Shown: positions 27,494 to 37,228 of the stretch, in pieces
Position numbering within the stretch: the first letter of the stretch is position 1
Layout of the letters: every line of letters begins with the position of its first letter
Source of the DNA: Rhizomicrobium palustre
Lineage (GTDB): Bacteria > Pseudomonadota > Alphaproteobacteria > Micropepsales > Micropepsaceae
Assembly: GCF_011761565.1 (NCBI RefSeq)
Contig: NZ_JAASRM010000001.1
Span: 1,612,139 to 1,676,138, forward strand
Direction: 5' to 3'
Length of the DNA: 64,000 nt
Notes under the pieces: generated by a model
Databases searched by the model: none
What the model saw: only the letters and a program-made list of their open reading frames with translations
Told to the model about the DNA's origin: nothing
Position numbers and translations under genes: made by a program

Positions 27494-28494
27494 AACTCGC
27501 TGTTGTTCTGTTCAATCTCGGTGGCCCGGATAGCCCCGAGGCGGTGGTGCCGTTCCTCACCAATCTGTTCAGCGATCCTTTGGTGATCTCGGCGCCGGGA
27601 TTCATCCGCATTCCGCTCGCCAAGTTCATCGCCACGCGGCGCGGGCCGGTGGCGCGGGAAATCTATGCCAAGATCGGCGGGCGTTCGCCCATCGTGCCAG
27701 AGACCGAAGTCCAGGCAAAAGCCTTGGAGGCGGCGCTCTGCGAACACGACACCCGCGTCTTCATCGCCATGCGCCACTGGAAGCCGTTCAGTGACGAGGC
27801 AGCCAAAAAGGTGGCCGCCTTTGCGCCGGATCACATCATCGCGCTGCCGCTCTATCCGCAGTTTTCCACAACCACTTCACAGTCTTCTCTGCTGGAGTGG
27901 AAAAGAGCGGCCAAGGCGGCGGGGATCACCGCGCCGATTAGTGAAGTGTGCTGCTACCCTGATGAGCCGGGATTCATTTCCGGCCTCGCGGATCGCGTGC
28001 GCAAGACGCTGGCGCTCGCCAAACCCGAGATTTCCTATCGCCTGCTGTTATCGGCCCATGGCTTACCCAAGAAGGTGGTGAAGTCGGGCGATCCCTATCA
28101 ATGGCAGGTGGAACAGACCGCCGCCGCCCTGATCGGCGAACTCGGCAAGGTGGATTACACGATCTGTTATCAAAGCCGGGTCGGGCCTTTGGAATGGATC
28201 GGACCTTCCACCGATGCGGAAATTCGCCGCGCCGGCGCCGAGGGCAAGGGCGTGATTGTGGTGCCGGTGGCCTTTGTCTCGGAGCATTCCGAAACCCTGG
28301 TCGAGCTGGACATCGAATATGCCAAGCTCGCCGCCGAGAGCGGGGTCGCCGATTATCTCAGGGTGCCGACGGTCAGCGCCGATCCAGCCTTTATCGGCGG
28401 GTTGGCAGGTCTGGTGCGGGACGCCTTGGCAGGCACTAAGCCGAAGAAGCGCTGTGGGGCTGAGTGGTGCCGCTGTGGCTTTCCGGCTGCGTGA
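27490..28494 (+). CDS. hemH: Ferrochelatase
   Basis: Inserts iron into protoporphyrin IX. The 334 residues show LFNLGGPDSPEAVVPFL, the catalytic His190 in LLSAHGLPKKVV, and Glu265 in VSEHSETLVELD. Cysteines at 154, 155, 322, 327 and 329 (KKRCGAEWCRCG at the C-terminus) suggest a 2Fe-2S cluster of the kind reported for some bacterial ferrochelatases, including Caulobacter. The ligand set is inferred. The start overlaps the hemE stop (ATGA). A hemJ-type oxidase, often adjacent, is absent. Confidence 0.95.
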   Translation: MKLAVVLFNLGGPDSPEAVVPFLTNLFSDPLVISAPGFIRIPLAKFIATRRGPVAREIYAKIGGRSPIVPETEVQAKALEAALCEHDTRVFIAMRHWKPFSDEAAKKVAAFAPDHIIALPLYPQFSTTTSQSSLLEWKRAAKAAGITAPISEVCCYPDEPGFISGLADRVRKTLALAKPEISYRLLLSAHGLPKKVVKSGDPYQWQVEQTAAALIGELGKVDYTICYQSRVGPLEWIGPSTDAEIRRAGAEGKGVIVVPVAFVSEHSETLVELDIEYAKLAAESGVADYLRVPTVSADPAFIGGLAGLVRDALAGTKPKKRCGAEWCRCGFPAA

Positions 28495-28586
28495 TAACCC
28501 CGTCACATTCACTTTGAAGGTGAATTGGGCGCTTTGAAAGTGTCATGGGGATTGCTGCGGTTTAAGGATTTTGACGTGCGCCCTGT

Positions 28587-28614
28587 TTGCTTTGCGCTGG
28601 AACCAGGGTATAAC
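28587..28614 (+). promoter_or_regulatory. Candidate rho promoter
   Basis: TTGCTT and TATAAC are separated by 16 bp, about 165 bp upstream of the rho start. This would give a transcript with a long 5' leader. No competing promoter of similar quality is evident in the 286-bp hemH-rho gap. Confidence 0.5.
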
Positions 28615-28632
28615 TAGGGAAGTTCCCCATTG

Positions 28633-28693
28633 AACCCCTGAACAGATGGCCGCGTTTGCCGCGGGCTGTCGTGGCGCCAAAGCCCCAGGGGTT
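28633..28693 (+). promoter_or_regulatory. Structured rho leader (stem-loop)
   Basis: AACCCCTG (28633-28640) pairs with CAGGGGTT (28686-28693), enclosing a smaller GC-rich hairpin around CCGCGTTTGCCGCGG. Long leaders that allow autogenous termination are known for rho in other bacteria, so this is a reasonable candidate for feedback control. The pairing is seen; the function is inferred. Confidence 0.4.
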
Positions 28694-28780
28694 ACCCTTC
28701 CAAAATATCTCCCGTCTCCATGCGGGAATTCCTTCCAAATCAGTCCGGCCAGACATTCAAGACCGCTCAGGTAAAATCCC

Positions 28781-30064
28781 ATGACAGTGCAAAACGGCCT
28801 GCAGACCCAGAAGCTGCAGGATCTCAAGACCAAAACCCCCACCGATCTGCTTGCCTTCGCTGAGGAGCTGGAGATCGAGAATGCCTCGTCCATGCGCAAG
28901 CAGGACATGATGTTCGCGATCCTGAAGGAACTCGCCGAACGCAATGTCGAGATCATGGGCGCGGGCGTGCTTGAAGTCCTGCAAGACGGTTTCGGCTTCC
29001 TGCGCTCGCCGGAATCCAACTACCTCGCGGGCCCCGACGATATTTACGTCTCGCCCTCGCAGATCCGCCGCTTCGGTCTTCGCACCGGCGACACGGTGGA
29101 AGGCCCGATCCGCTCCCCGAAAGACGGCGAACGCTATTTCGCGCTTCTCAAGGTCTCGACCATCAATTTCGAAGACCCCGAGAAGATCAAGCACAAGGTC
29201 CATTTCGATAACCTGACGCCGCTCTATCCGACGCGCCCCTTGAAGATGGAAATCGAGGACCCGACGCTGAAGGATCGCACCGGCCGCGTCATCGACATCG
29301 TGGCGCCGCAGGGCATGGGCCAGCGCGCCCTCATCACCGCCCCGCCGCGTACCGGCAAGACGGTGATCCTGCAGAACATCGCCAAGGCGCTGAGCGCCAA
29401 TCACCCGGAAGTTTATCTGATCGTGCTTCTGATCGATGAACGCCCGGAAGAAGTGACCGATATGCAGCGCACGGTGAAGGGCGAGGTCATCTCCTCCACC
29501 TTCGACGAACCGGCGACGCGTCACGTGCAGGTCGCCGAAATGGTGATCGAGAAAGCCAAGCGCCTGGTCGAACACAAGCGCGATGTGGTGATCCTTCTGG
29601 ACTCCATCACCCGCCTCGGCCGCGCCTACAACACCGTGGTTCCGTCCTCGGGCAAGGTCTTGACCGGTGGTGTCGACGCCAACGCCTTGCAGCGCCCCAA
29701 GCGCTTCTTCGGCGCGGCGCGTAACATCGAAGAGGGTGGCTCGCTCACCATCATCGCCACCGCGCTGATCGATACCGGCAGCCGCATGGACGAAGTGATC
29801 TTCGAAGAATTCAAGGGCACCGGTAACTCGGAAATCATTCTTGATCGCAAGGTCGCCGATAAGCGCGTCTTCCCGGCCATCGACATTCTGCGTTCAGGCA
29901 CCCGCAAGGACGAGCTTCTGCTCGACAAGGGCACGCTGTCCAAGACCTATGTCCTGCGCCGCATTCTCGCGCCGATGGGCACGGTCGATGCGATTGAGTT
30001 CCTCTCCGAGAAGCTGCGCCAGTCCAAGAACAACGGCGACTTCTTCGACAGCATGAACACCTGA
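28781..30064 (+). CDS. rho: Transcription termination factor Rho
   Basis: Hexameric RNA helicase that ends transcription. The 427 residues have the N-terminal Rho domain, the RNA-binding cold-shock-like fold ([15 protein letters not shown]), and the RecA-like motor with P-loop [15 protein letters not shown] and Walker [17 protein letters not shown]. The Q/R-loop region [20 protein letters not shown] is complete. No insertion is seen. It follows hemE-hemH, the usual alphaproteobacterial position, but has its own long leader. Confidence 0.97.
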   Translation: MTVQNGLQTQKLQDLKTKTPTDLLAFAEELEIENASSMRKQDMMFAILKELAERNVEIMGAGVLEVLQDGFGFLRSPESNYLAGPDDIYVSPSQIRRFGLRTGDTVEGPIRSPKDGERYFALLKVSTINFEDPEKIKHKVHFDNLTPLYPTRPLKMEIEDPTLKDRTGRVIDIVAPQGMGQRALITAPPRTGKTVILQNIAKALSANHPEVYLIVLLIDERPEEVTDMQRTVKGEVISSTFDEPATRHVQVAEMVIEKAKRLVEHKRDVVILLDSITRLGRAYNTVVPSSGKVLTGGVDANALQRPKRFFGAARNIEEGGSLTIIATALIDTGSRMDEVIFEEFKGTGNSEIILDRKVADKRVFPAIDILRSGTRKDELLLDKGTLSKTYVLRRILAPMGTVDAIEFLSEKLRQSKNNGDFFDSMNT

Positions 30065-30141
30065 CGTAGCTGCGATGTGAATATCGCATTAGCTGCGAAA
30101 TAGCGGACCGCGCTTATCTTTTCTCCCGGAAGGAGAATAAG

Positions 30142-31530
30142 ATGCGCGGTCTCGTCATGTTGGGGCTATCGGCCCTGCTGCTGGGTTCGGCGGCCTGGGC
30201 CAATGAAGCGAAGAGCTACAATATCGCTCTGCGTTTCGATCCTGGCTCAGGTGCTGTGAAGGCGACGGCGCGCGTGGCTTTAAAGCCCGAACCGCAAGCA
30301 AAAACGCTGACCTTCTATCTGCATGATGAATTGAAGGTGTCGTCGCTGCGCCTGAACGGGCGCAAATTGGCGTTCCATCAAGGCCCCGTCGCCTATGACT
30401 TCAGCTATGACACCAAGGCCAATCGGGTCGAAGCCAAGGTTGCGGGACTTTCGGCGAAGGACGAGTTGGAGGTGGTCTATTCCGGCCGCTTCTCGCCCTC
30501 TACCGCGCGCAGCCCGTCCGATTATATGCGGGGTGATAAGGACGGACTTTATTTGCGCTCTTACGGCTATTCGTTGTGGTTCCCGATTTTCGCGCCAGAC
30601 CGCTCGAGCTTTTCGCCTGTGGATTTCGAAAATCTGCGCATCACCGCGCCGGAGCGATTGCGGGCGGTGTTTGTGGGCGAGGAGGTGACGCGCGCGGTGA
30701 AGAACGGGGAAGCGACAGCGACCTGGCAAGCCAAGGCGGTTGGTCCCTTCGATGCCCAACTGACCCTTCGTCTCTTTCGGCTCCAGGATGGCGGGGAAGT
30801 GAAGACATATGCCTTGGGCGATGTGGCCTCTTTAGCCGCGGCCGATCGTGTGATCACCCAGGCAGGAAAGCTCGTCGCCTATTACCGCAGTCATTACCGG
30901 CGCGCCGCCGGAGAGCGCGTCATCCATTTGGTGGAAGAGCCGCCTTATGGCGATATCGCGGGCGCCAATATGATTGGGCTGGCCGAAGAGCGCTGGCGGG
31001 GCATCAAGGATGATGGCGACGAGATCGAAACACTCGCCCATGAACTGGTGCACGCTTTTGTGCAAACCCCGACGGCCAAGACCGACGCGCTTTATGCATT
31101 CCAGATCGAAGGCTTCCCGAGTTATTTCCACCTTCCGGCCCTCGGGAGCCTGTTGGGCGAGGGCTGGTATAACGCTCAACTCGATCACGTCGAAAAAGCC
31201 TATCTCGAGCGGCGCGCGACGGGAAAATATCGCGGCGAAACCATGCCGCCGGAAAAAGCCATACTGGCGCTCACCGCCGATGACATCAGCGCGTATAAGG
31301 ACGTCTTCGTGCTTAATGACCGGGCGCTGCTGTTTTGGGACTATCTGCGGCGCAAGGCCCCGCCTTCGGCCTATGATGGCTTTGTGCATGCGTTAACCGC
31401 CGCGCCAAATGTGTCGGCGGACAGTTTCTTTGCCCTGCTTGGCCAATATATGCCGGAGCTTGTGCCGGACGCGCATAGCTGGCTCGAAACCACCGCATTT
31501 CCAGACGCATTCCGGCGTCAGCAAAGCTAG
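30142..31530 (+). CDS. Secreted M1-like gluzincin metallopeptidase of unknown substrate
   Basis: A 462-residue exported protein with signal peptide ALLLGSAAWA at the N-terminus. The zinc motif is complete: His300-Glu301-x2-His304 in LAHELVHAFV and the third ligand Glu323 in FQIEGFPSYF, exactly 18 residues later. The GANMIGL at about 274-280 occupies the place of the M1 exopeptidase motif GAMEN but is altered, so aminopeptidase activity is uncertain. The N-terminal half is a beta-rich domain as in M1 enzymes. A GGAAGGAG site fixes the start, and a strong terminator follows. It separates rho from mnmE. Confidence 0.78.
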   Translation: MRGLVMLGLSALLLGSAAWANEAKSYNIALRFDPGSGAVKATARVALKPEPQAKTLTFYLHDELKVSSLRLNGRKLAFHQGPVAYDFSYDTKANRVEAKVAGLSAKDELEVVYSGRFSPSTARSPSDYMRGDKDGLYLRSYGYSLWFPIFAPDRSSFSPVDFENLRITAPERLRAVFVGEEVTRAVKNGEATATWQAKAVGPFDAQLTLRLFRLQDGGEVKTYALGDVASLAAADRVITQAGKLVAYYRSHYRRAAGERVIHLVEEPPYGDIAGANMIGLAEERWRGIKDDGDEIETLAHELVHAFVQTPTAKTDALYAFQIEGFPSYFHLPALGSLLGEGWYNAQLDHVEKAYLERRATGKYRGETMPPEKAILALTADDISAYKDVFVLNDRALLFWDYLRRKAPPSAYDGFVHALTAAPNVSADSFFALLGQYMPELVPDAHSWLETTAFPDAFRRQQS

Positions 31531-31565
31531 CGCCAGCCGCTCATTTCGGAGTACGTGCAACTAGA

Positions 31566-31593
31566 AAAAGGGCGGCAATTTTGTCGCCCTTTT
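31566..31593 (+). terminator. Intrinsic terminator after the M1-like peptidase gene
   Basis: AAAAGGGCG pairs with CGCCCTTTT, extended to about 12 pairs with one G-T, around a 4-base loop. The stem runs into TTTTGTTTTGATTTT. It begins 35 bp after the stop codon and is a textbook Rho-independent terminator. Confidence 0.85.
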
Positions 31594-31683
31594 GTTTTGA
31601 TTTTCAGGTCGCGGTTAAACTTTTGTCTACATCCGTAAGGCAGCATGCGCCCCCTCAGAATGAGACCTAGCGGGAGGGGTATT

Positions 31684-31896
31684 ATGGCGATTTGCCGTTT
31701 TGGTCCGACGAGCGATGTGTTCATTACCGAAGACGGTTCGACGCTCGAATGTTGCGCCTGCAAGCTGAACAACCGGGCGATCTATTCGACGCCGCTCAGA
31801 GCCGAAATGCTGCACCACATGAAAGATCATCTTGGCGCGGGTCACAAAGTGCCGCCCGAAGTGCTGGTGGAACTCGCCCAAACGCCGAAGTGGTAG
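31684..31896 (+). CDS. Small Cys/His-rich conserved-type protein
   Basis: A 70-residue protein starting MAICRFGPTSDVFITED with a GGGAGG site. It contains the cluster ECCACKL (Cys residues about 24, 25, 27) and HHMKDHLGAGHKVPPEVL further on (several His residues). This could form a small zinc-binding unit. I recall similar small proteins with a Cys cluster and an 'M-x-x-H-x-x-x-H-x-x-x-G-x-x-V-P' tail, but cannot name a function. It lies between the terminator and the convergent oxidoreductase gene and is probably transcribed alone. Confidence 0.65.
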   Translation: MAICRFGPTSDVFITEDGSTLECCACKLNNRAIYSTPLRAEMLHHMKDHLGAGHKVPPEVLVELAQTPKW

Positions 31897-31897
31897 A

Positions 31898-32869
31898 CTA
31901 AGGTATCAGTACCGTCGCGCCGGTGGTTTGGCGCGATTGCAGGGCTTGGTGTGCGGCACGGGCATCCTTTAATTCAAAGCGCTGGTTGACCGCGATTTTC
32001 ACCGCGCCGGTCGCCAGCACCGCGAAAAGATCATCGGCCATGGCCTGTAGCTCTTGCGGCGTGGACGCGTAGTGAAACAGCGTCGGGCGGGTGAGATAGA
32101 GCGAGCCTTTCTGGCTTAAGAGCGTCGGCGAAAAGGGGTCTACCGCGCCGCTGGAATTGCCGAAGCTGACCATCAGCCCGCGCGGCGCCAGACAATCGAG
32201 CGAGCCTGCGAAGGTATCCTTGCCGACTGAGTCATAAACGACGGCGAGACCTTTGCCGCCATTGGCTTCCTTCACCTTGGCGACCCAATCATCCTGATTG
32301 AGATTCAAGACGAGATCGCAGCCGTTTTCCTGGGCGAGCGCGATTTTGGAATCCGAGCCGACTGTGCCGATCACCCGAGCGCCAAGATGCTTGGCCCATT
32401 GGCTGGCGATGAGGCCAACGCCGCCGGCGGCGGAATGAAACAGAATGGTCTCGCCCTTTTTCACCACATAAGTCTGTTTCAGAAGGTACTGCGCGGTGAG
32501 GCCTTTCAGCATCGCGGCGGCAGCGGTCTCAAAACCGATTTCATCGGGCAGGTGGATCAGTTTGGTGGCGAGCACATTTTGCGCTTCGGCATAAGAGCCG
32601 GGGGAGGCGGTGCAATAGGCCACCCGGTCGCCGATCTGAAAATCGGTCACGCCATTGCCCACCGCTTCCACCGTGCCTGCGCCTTCACCGCCGAGCCCCG
32701 AAGGCAGCGGCAGTTTGTAAAGGCCGGAGCGCTGATAGGTCTCGATGAAATTCACCCCGATCGCGGCCAGCCGCACCGTGACTTCACCGGGACCTGGTGG
32801 GGCAAGCTCTACCTCTTCGAGGGTGAGAACCTCAGGCCCGCCGGTCTCATGGAAACGGATGGCTTTCAT
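31898..32869 (-). CDS. NADPH:quinone oxidoreductase (zinc-free MDR family)
   Basis: A 323-residue medium-chain dehydrogenase/reductase of the QOR (zeta-crystallin) branch, which reduces quinones with NADPH. The N-terminus MKAIRFHETGGPEVLTLEEV and IGVNFIETYQRSGLY are QOR signatures. The nucleotide-binding motif is HSAAGGVGLIASQWAKHLG. No structural or catalytic zinc cysteines are present, as expected. The start is the ATG at 32869, or 32878, which overlaps the upstream hydrolase stop. Both orders place it in a two-gene operon. Confidence 0.9.
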   Translation of the reverse strand: MKAIRFHETGGPEVLTLEEVELAPPGPGEVTVRLAAIGVNFIETYQRSGLYKLPLPSGLGGEGAGTVEAVGNGVTDFQIGDRVAYCTASPGSYAEAQNVLATKLIHLPDEIGFETAAAAMLKGLTAQYLLKQTYVVKKGETILFHSAAGGVGLIASQWAKHLGARVIGTVGSDSKIALAQENGCDLVLNLNQDDWVAKVKEANGGKGLAVVYDSVGKDTFAGSLDCLAPRGLMVSFGNSSGAVDPFSPTLLSQKGSLYLTRPTLFHYASTPQELQAMADDLFAVLATGAVKIAVNQRFELKDARAAHQALQSRQTTGATVLIP

Positions 32870-32874
32870 GATGT

Positions 32875-33561
32875 TCATCCCAAATGCTGTTTGAAAAAGG
32901 TGATGGTCCGGCCGTTGGCGAGGATCGCGTTGGCGTCATCGTAATGCGCGCCGCCCGGCCTTGCGAAGGCGTGACCCATCTCGGGATAGCGGTGAATGGT
33001 CACGAGCGGATTATCGGCAAAGAAATCAGCGACCAGTTTCTGCTTTTCGGGCGGGTTGAATTCGTCTTTGCCCGCGTCATGCAGCATCAGCGGTTTTTTG
33101 AGGTTCGCAGCTTCGCCGAGGAATTTGTCGATATTCATGCCGTAATAGCCAACCGAGGCATTCACATCGGTGCGTACCGCGGTGAGATAGGCGAGGAACC
33201 CGCCCAGGCAATAGCCGACCGCGCCGACCTTGCCCGTCACACCGGGAAGCGTTCGCGCATGGGTGATGGTGGCTTGCACATCCTGAATGCCAAGGCTGGT
33301 ATCGAAGCGCTGCATATAGCCAAAGGCGGCCTGCCATTCTTCCTGAGTCTTATCGGTGAGCTCGATACCGGGTTGAAGCCGCCAGAAAAGATCCGGCACC
33401 AGGGCGAAGAACCCTTGGGCGGCGTAGAAATCGGCCAGCTCGCGCATCACTGCGTTCACGCCGAAAATTTCCTGCAAGAGCACAATGGCCGGGCCCTTGC
33501 CGCTTGGCGGGGTGGCGAGATAGGCGGAGAAAGTTCCGTCGGCAGTGGTGATATCGATCAT
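32875..33561 (-). CDS. Dienelactone hydrolase family protein
   Basis: Alpha/beta hydrolase of 228 residues. The nucleophile is Cys in VGYCLGGFLAYL (about 117), with Asp in HDAGKDEFNP and His in EMGHAFARPG completing the triad. It resembles carboxymethylenebutenolidase. Outside aromatic degradation clusters these enzymes act on unknown lactones or esters, and no ring-cleavage genes are nearby. It overlaps the downstream quinone reductase by about 4 bp if that gene starts at 32878. Confidence 0.88.
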   Translation of the reverse strand: MIDITTADGTFSAYLATPPSGKGPAIVLLQEIFGVNAVMRELADFYAAQGFFALVPDLFWRLQPGIELTDKTQEEWQAAFGYMQRFDTSLGIQDVQATITHARTLPGVTGKVGAVGYCLGGFLAYLTAVRTDVNASVGYYGMNIDKFLGEAANLKKPLMLHDAGKDEFNPPEKQKLVADFFADNPLVTIHRYPEMGHAFARPGGAHYDDANAILANGRTITFFKQHLG

Positions 33562-33633
33562 CTGGCTGGCCCCGTGCTGTTTGGTCGCAAGGGAGCCTAG
33601 CGGGGTTCACGCCGCGCGGTAACCCCAAAAGCA

Positions 33634-33661
33634 AAGCGCCCGGCGTGATGACCGGGCGCTT
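33634..33661 (-). terminator. Intrinsic terminator after the thioredoxin-domain gene
   Basis: AAGCGCCCGG and CCGGGCGCTT form a perfect 10-bp stem with an 8-base loop, 25 bp beyond the stop of the 683-residue gene on the minus strand. The minus strand continues TTTGCTTTTG. On the plus strand it is followed by TCTTT, so it may work in both directions. Confidence 0.7.
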
Positions 33662-33686
33662 CTTTATGCATCTGGATAAACGACGC

Positions 33687-35738
33687 TTACTGGCGGCCAC
33701 CCTGAGGCGGGCGCGGCGGCAGTTGCAGCACCTGGCTCAGCGTGACCGGATTGGCGATCGGCGCGGAGCAGTTCTGATGCTGGCAGATGTAGGCGGTCGG
33801 CTGGCCGTTCTCCATCGTCTTGCCGAAAGCGGGGTGGCCTTCGGGCAGGGCGTCGGAGGGATCGACCACCATCAAGAAGCGGTTCGGCAAGCTGCGGCCG
33901 AGGACTGCCGAGACGAGTTCGCGGGTCTTCTGGCTGTCGCGCGGGCCGACGATCACAATCTGCAAGCCCGTGACCAAGGTCTCGAGGCTATTGAGATAGG
34001 TGCCCATGGCCAGGATCGAACGGCCGACTTCGCCCGCAAAGGCGCCGACGATATTGCCGGCCTGATCGCGATAGGTGACATCGCCCGTTGCCAGGAAGAG
34101 CTTGGTCAAGACGGCGATCATCACGCCGTTGGCCGAATGCGAAGCCTGGTCGAAGACGTTGCGCACGCGATGGATCAGCGGCTCATCATCCACTGCCGTC
34201 TGGCAATAGCCGCCCTGGGTGTTATCCCAGAAGAAGGTGTTGAGCACCGCCGTCCAGCGCTTGGCGACGTCGAGATATTTCGCGTCGGAGGTGGCTTCAT
34301 AAAGCGCCAAGGCCGCGCGCGCCATTTCGGCATAGTCTTCGGCAAAGCCTGTGTGGCCCTTTTTGCCCGCCGCCCAGGAATGGGTGAGGCGATCGCCATC
34401 GGCCATTTCAGTGGAGACAAACGCGAAGGCCTTTTGCGCGGCGGCAACCCAGGCCGGCTGGCCATAGGAGCTGCCAGCAAATGCCAGCGCGGCGATCATC
34501 TGGCCGTTGGCATCGGCGAGAATCTTCTCATCGCGCAGCGGCGCCTTGCGGGTGTTGAGACGCGCGGTGAGGAGAAGATCACGCTGGCGCTTCAACAAGG
34601 CTTCATCGGCATCCTGCAAGGGATAGGGCAGGCCGTTGTTGCGGGCGATGATGTTCTTGCCGTTGAAGGGGCCTTCGCTGCGGACCGAATAAACGTCCTT
34701 GAAGCGCTGGGCGAAGGTGCCGGCCAGGGTCGCGTCCACTTCCGGCGCGGTCCAGAGATAATAGGCGCCTTCTTCGCCATCGACATCGGCGTCAAGGCTG
34801 GTGGCGAATGCGTCGCCGACCATCATCTCGCGCAGCACCCAGGCCACCGTCTCTTCGACGCGGATGCGATAGAGCGGCACGCGGTTATGCACGCCGACCT
34901 GCGCCAGAAGCTCGATCATCAGCGCGTTGTCGTAGAGCATCTTTTCGAAATGCGGCACCGTCCAGCGCTCATCGACGGCATAGCGGTGGAAGCCGCCACC
35001 GACGTGATCATAAAGCGCCGAGAGGCACATCGTATCGAGCGTGGTCTGCACCAGCATCGGGAACTGGGATGCGCCGGTGCGCAGATAGGCGCGCCACAAG
35101 GTTTCGATCAGCGGCGCATTCGGGAATTTCGGGGCGCCGGTGACACCGCCATAGAAAATGTCGAAGCGCTGGGCGACGTGCACCGAGAGCACATCGATCA
35201 GGCGCGGGTCGAAGGGACCACGCAGATCACGCGACCAGATAGCGCCGACGGCTTGCGAGATGTTGGTCGCGTCATTGGTGACGACTTCGGGCTGGTCGCG
35301 ATATTTGGTGGCGACGTCTTCCAGGACGCGCTTGAAGGGAACCTGGCCGAAACGTTCTTCTTTCGGGAAATAGCCGCCGACAAAGAAGGGCTCGCCTTTG
35401 GGGTTCAAGAAAATGGTCAGCGGCCAGCCGCCCTGATAGCCCATGGTCTGGGCCGCGGCCTGATAGATCTGATCGAGGTCCGGGCGCTCTTCGCGGTCGA
35501 CCTTCACGTTGATGTAGTTCTCATTCATCAGCGCCGCGGTTTCGCCATCCACGAAGCTTTCCTGGTTCATCACATGGCACCAGTGGCAGGCGGTGTAGCC
35601 GATGGAGAGCAGGATCGGCTTGCCGGTGGCTTCCGCTTCCTGGAATGCTTCTTGGCCCCAAGGATACCAGTGAACCGGGTTGTCCTTGTGGAGCAGCAGG
35701 TAGGGGCTCGTTTCCTCGGCGAGGCGATTGGTGCTCAT
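33687..35738 (-). CDS. Thioredoxin-domain protein of the YyaL/SSP411 (DUF255) family
   Basis: A 683-residue cytosolic protein. The N-terminal thioredoxin-like domain begins [19 protein letters not shown] and contains the CxxC motif in [15 protein letters not shown] (about 48-62). It is followed by a large six-hairpin-type alpha domain with [20 protein letters not shown]. Length and order match the family, whose function is not established. The start at 35738 has a GGAAG site; an earlier ATG is rejected. It is divergent from mnmE. A long antisense frame covers it but looks like a shadow. Confidence 0.9.
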   Translation of the reverse strand: MSTNRLAEETSPYLLLHKDNPVHWYPWGQEAFQEAEATGKPILLSIGYTACHWCHVMNQESFVDGETAALMNENYINVKVDREERPDLDQIYQAAAQTMGYQGGWPLTIFLNPKGEPFFVGGYFPKEERFGQVPFKRVLEDVATKYRDQPEVVTNDATNISQAVGAIWSRDLRGPFDPRLIDVLSVHVAQRFDIFYGGVTGAPKFPNAPLIETLWRAYLRTGASQFPMLVQTTLDTMCLSALYDHVGGGFHRYAVDERWTVPHFEKMLYDNALMIELLAQVGVHNRVPLYRIRVEETVAWVLREMMVGDAFATSLDADVDGEEGAYYLWTAPEVDATLAGTFAQRFKDVYSVRSEGPFNGKNIIARNNGLPYPLQDADEALLKRQRDLLLTARLNTRKAPLRDEKILADANGQMIAALAFAGSSYGQPAWVAAAQKAFAFVSTEMADGDRLTHSWAAGKKGHTGFAEDYAEMARAALALYEATSDAKYLDVAKRWTAVLNTFFWDNTQGGYCQTAVDDEPLIHRVRNVFDQASHSANGVMIAVLTKLFLATGDVTYRDQAGNIVGAFAGEVGRSILAMGTYLNSLETLVTGLQIVIVGPRDSQKTRELVSAVLGRSLPNRFLMVVDPSDALPEGHPAFGKTMENGQPTAYICQHQNCSAPIANPVTLSQVLQLPPRPPQGGRQ

Positions 35739-35906
35739 CTTTTTCTTCCGATATAGCGCGTGGGCGCGCATTGTTGGCGGGACTGATTTGCCCCAACCTT
35801 TACGCGGGGAGGGGGACGCTCACAAGCCAGATTGCGGCCCTTTGATGGTTGGTTGACGCCGTGGTTACTTCCCGCAGGGCTGTGATCGGCGTCGGAAGAG
35901 AGTTTG

Positions 35907-37223
35907 ATGCGGCGGGATGACACTATATATGCGCTGGCAAGCGGGGCCGGGCGCGCCGGTGTGGCGGTGGTGCGGATTTCAGGCCCGGACACCCGCATCG
36001 CGCTGAGCAGTGTCACCGGCCAGCGGCCTCCCGCCCCTCGGCGTGCGGCGCTGCGCAACATCCAAGCCTTGGACGGCATGGTGATCGACCGCGGGTTGGT
36101 GCTGTGGTTTCCTGCTCCTTTCAGCTTTACCGGCGAGGATGTGGCGGAGCTGCATTGCCATGGCGGCCGCGCCATTATCGAGGCGGTGCTGGCGGCCTTA
36201 TCGGGAATTCCGGGTGTGCGGCTTGCGGAACCGGGCGAGTTTTCCCGCCGCGCCGTGTTGAACGGCAAGTTCGACCTCACTCAGGCCGAAGCCATCGCCG
36301 ATCTTGTTGACGCCGAAACCCCGGCACAGCGAAGCCAAGCGCTGCGGCAATATGACGGCACGCTCAGCACATTATATGACGGCTGGCGCAGTGAACTTTC
36401 CAAGGCATTGGCCTGGGCGGAAGCCGCGATTGATTTCTCCGATGAGGAATTGCCGGAAGAAGTGGTGGCCGAAGCTCGCCGCATGGCCGAAAGCATTCTA
36501 GGCGAAATCACAGAACATCTTTCCGATGCGCGGGGCGAGCTGGTGCGCGATGGGCTGTTCGTCGCCATCGTCGGTCCGCCCAATGCGGGCAAATCCTCGC
36601 TGATCAATGCGCTGGCTGGGCGGGACGTCGCCATCGTCTCCGAAAAAGCGGGTACCACGCGCGACATTATAGAAGTGCGGCTGAACCTCGGCGGCTATGC
36701 CGTGGTGGTGGCTGATACCGCTGGATTGCGCGCCGCCGCCGATGACATCGAAGCAGAAGGGGTGCGCCGCGCGCTGGCGCGGGCCGAAACCGCCGATGTG
36801 GTGGTGCTGCTGCGCGACGGCACTGACCCCGATAACGTTTTGGATTTGCCGGATAATTTGGACAGTAAAACTGTCGTAACCGTCTGGAATAAGGCCGACC
36901 GGGAATGGCCTAAGCCATTGGAAGGATTGAAACTTTCCCTAAAAAGCGGGGCCGGGCTGGAAGATGTGGTAACGGCGCTTTCCGAGGCTGTCCGCGCCCG
37001 GCTGGAATCTGCCGAGGAAGCGCCCGTCCTCACCCGGGCCCGCCATCGCGAAGCTTTGACCCAAGCCGCTGCCGCTTTAGAGCGCGCGGGCCTTGCGCCG
37101 GAGTTGGAACTCTACGCCGAAGACCTTCGCCTTGCTGTCCGCGCCATCGGCCGGATCACAGGCCGCGTGGACGTGGAAGACCTGCTGGACGTGATCTTCC
37201 GCGATTTCTGTATTGGGAAGTAG
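35907..37223 (+). CDS. mnmE: tRNA uridine-5-carboxymethylaminomethyl(34) synthesis GTPase MnmE
   Basis: With MnmG, modifies the wobble uridine of several tRNAs. The 438 residues show the N-terminal folate-binding domain (DTIYALASGAGRAGVAVVRI), the G domain (IVGPPNAGKSSLINAL, then AGTTRDIIEV and DTAGLR) and the C-terminal FCIGK with the conserved Cys. The start ATG at 35907 has a GGAAGAG site. It is separated from mnmG by a 186-bp gap that holds two parS sites. Confidence 0.97.
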   Translation: MRRDDTIYALASGAGRAGVAVVRISGPDTRIALSSVTGQRPPAPRRAALRNIQALDGMVIDRGLVLWFPAPFSFTGEDVAELHCHGGRAIIEAVLAALSGIPGVRLAEPGEFSRRAVLNGKFDLTQAEAIADLVDAETPAQRSQALRQYDGTLSTLYDGWRSELSKALAWAEAAIDFSDEELPEEVVAEARRMAESILGEITEHLSDARGELVRDGLFVAIVGPPNAGKSSLINALAGRDVAIVSEKAGTTRDIIEVRLNLGGYAVVVADTAGLRAAADDIEAEGVRRALARAETADVVVLLRDGTDPDNVLDLPDNLDSKTVVTVWNKADREWPKPLEGLKLSLKSGAGLEDVVTALSEAVRARLESAEEAPVLTRARHREALTQAAAALERAGLAPELELYAEDLRLAVRAIGRITGRVDVEDLLDVIFRDFCIGK

Positions 37224-37228
37224 CTCTC

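Noticed and set aside
33645..35756. Plus-strand open frame of about 703 codons antisense to the thioredoxin-domain gene
   Set aside because: It mirrors the well-recognised YyaL-family gene on the other strand, has low-complexity His/Arg/Gly-rich translation, no ribosome site and no family resemblance; GC-rich codon bias produces such shadows.
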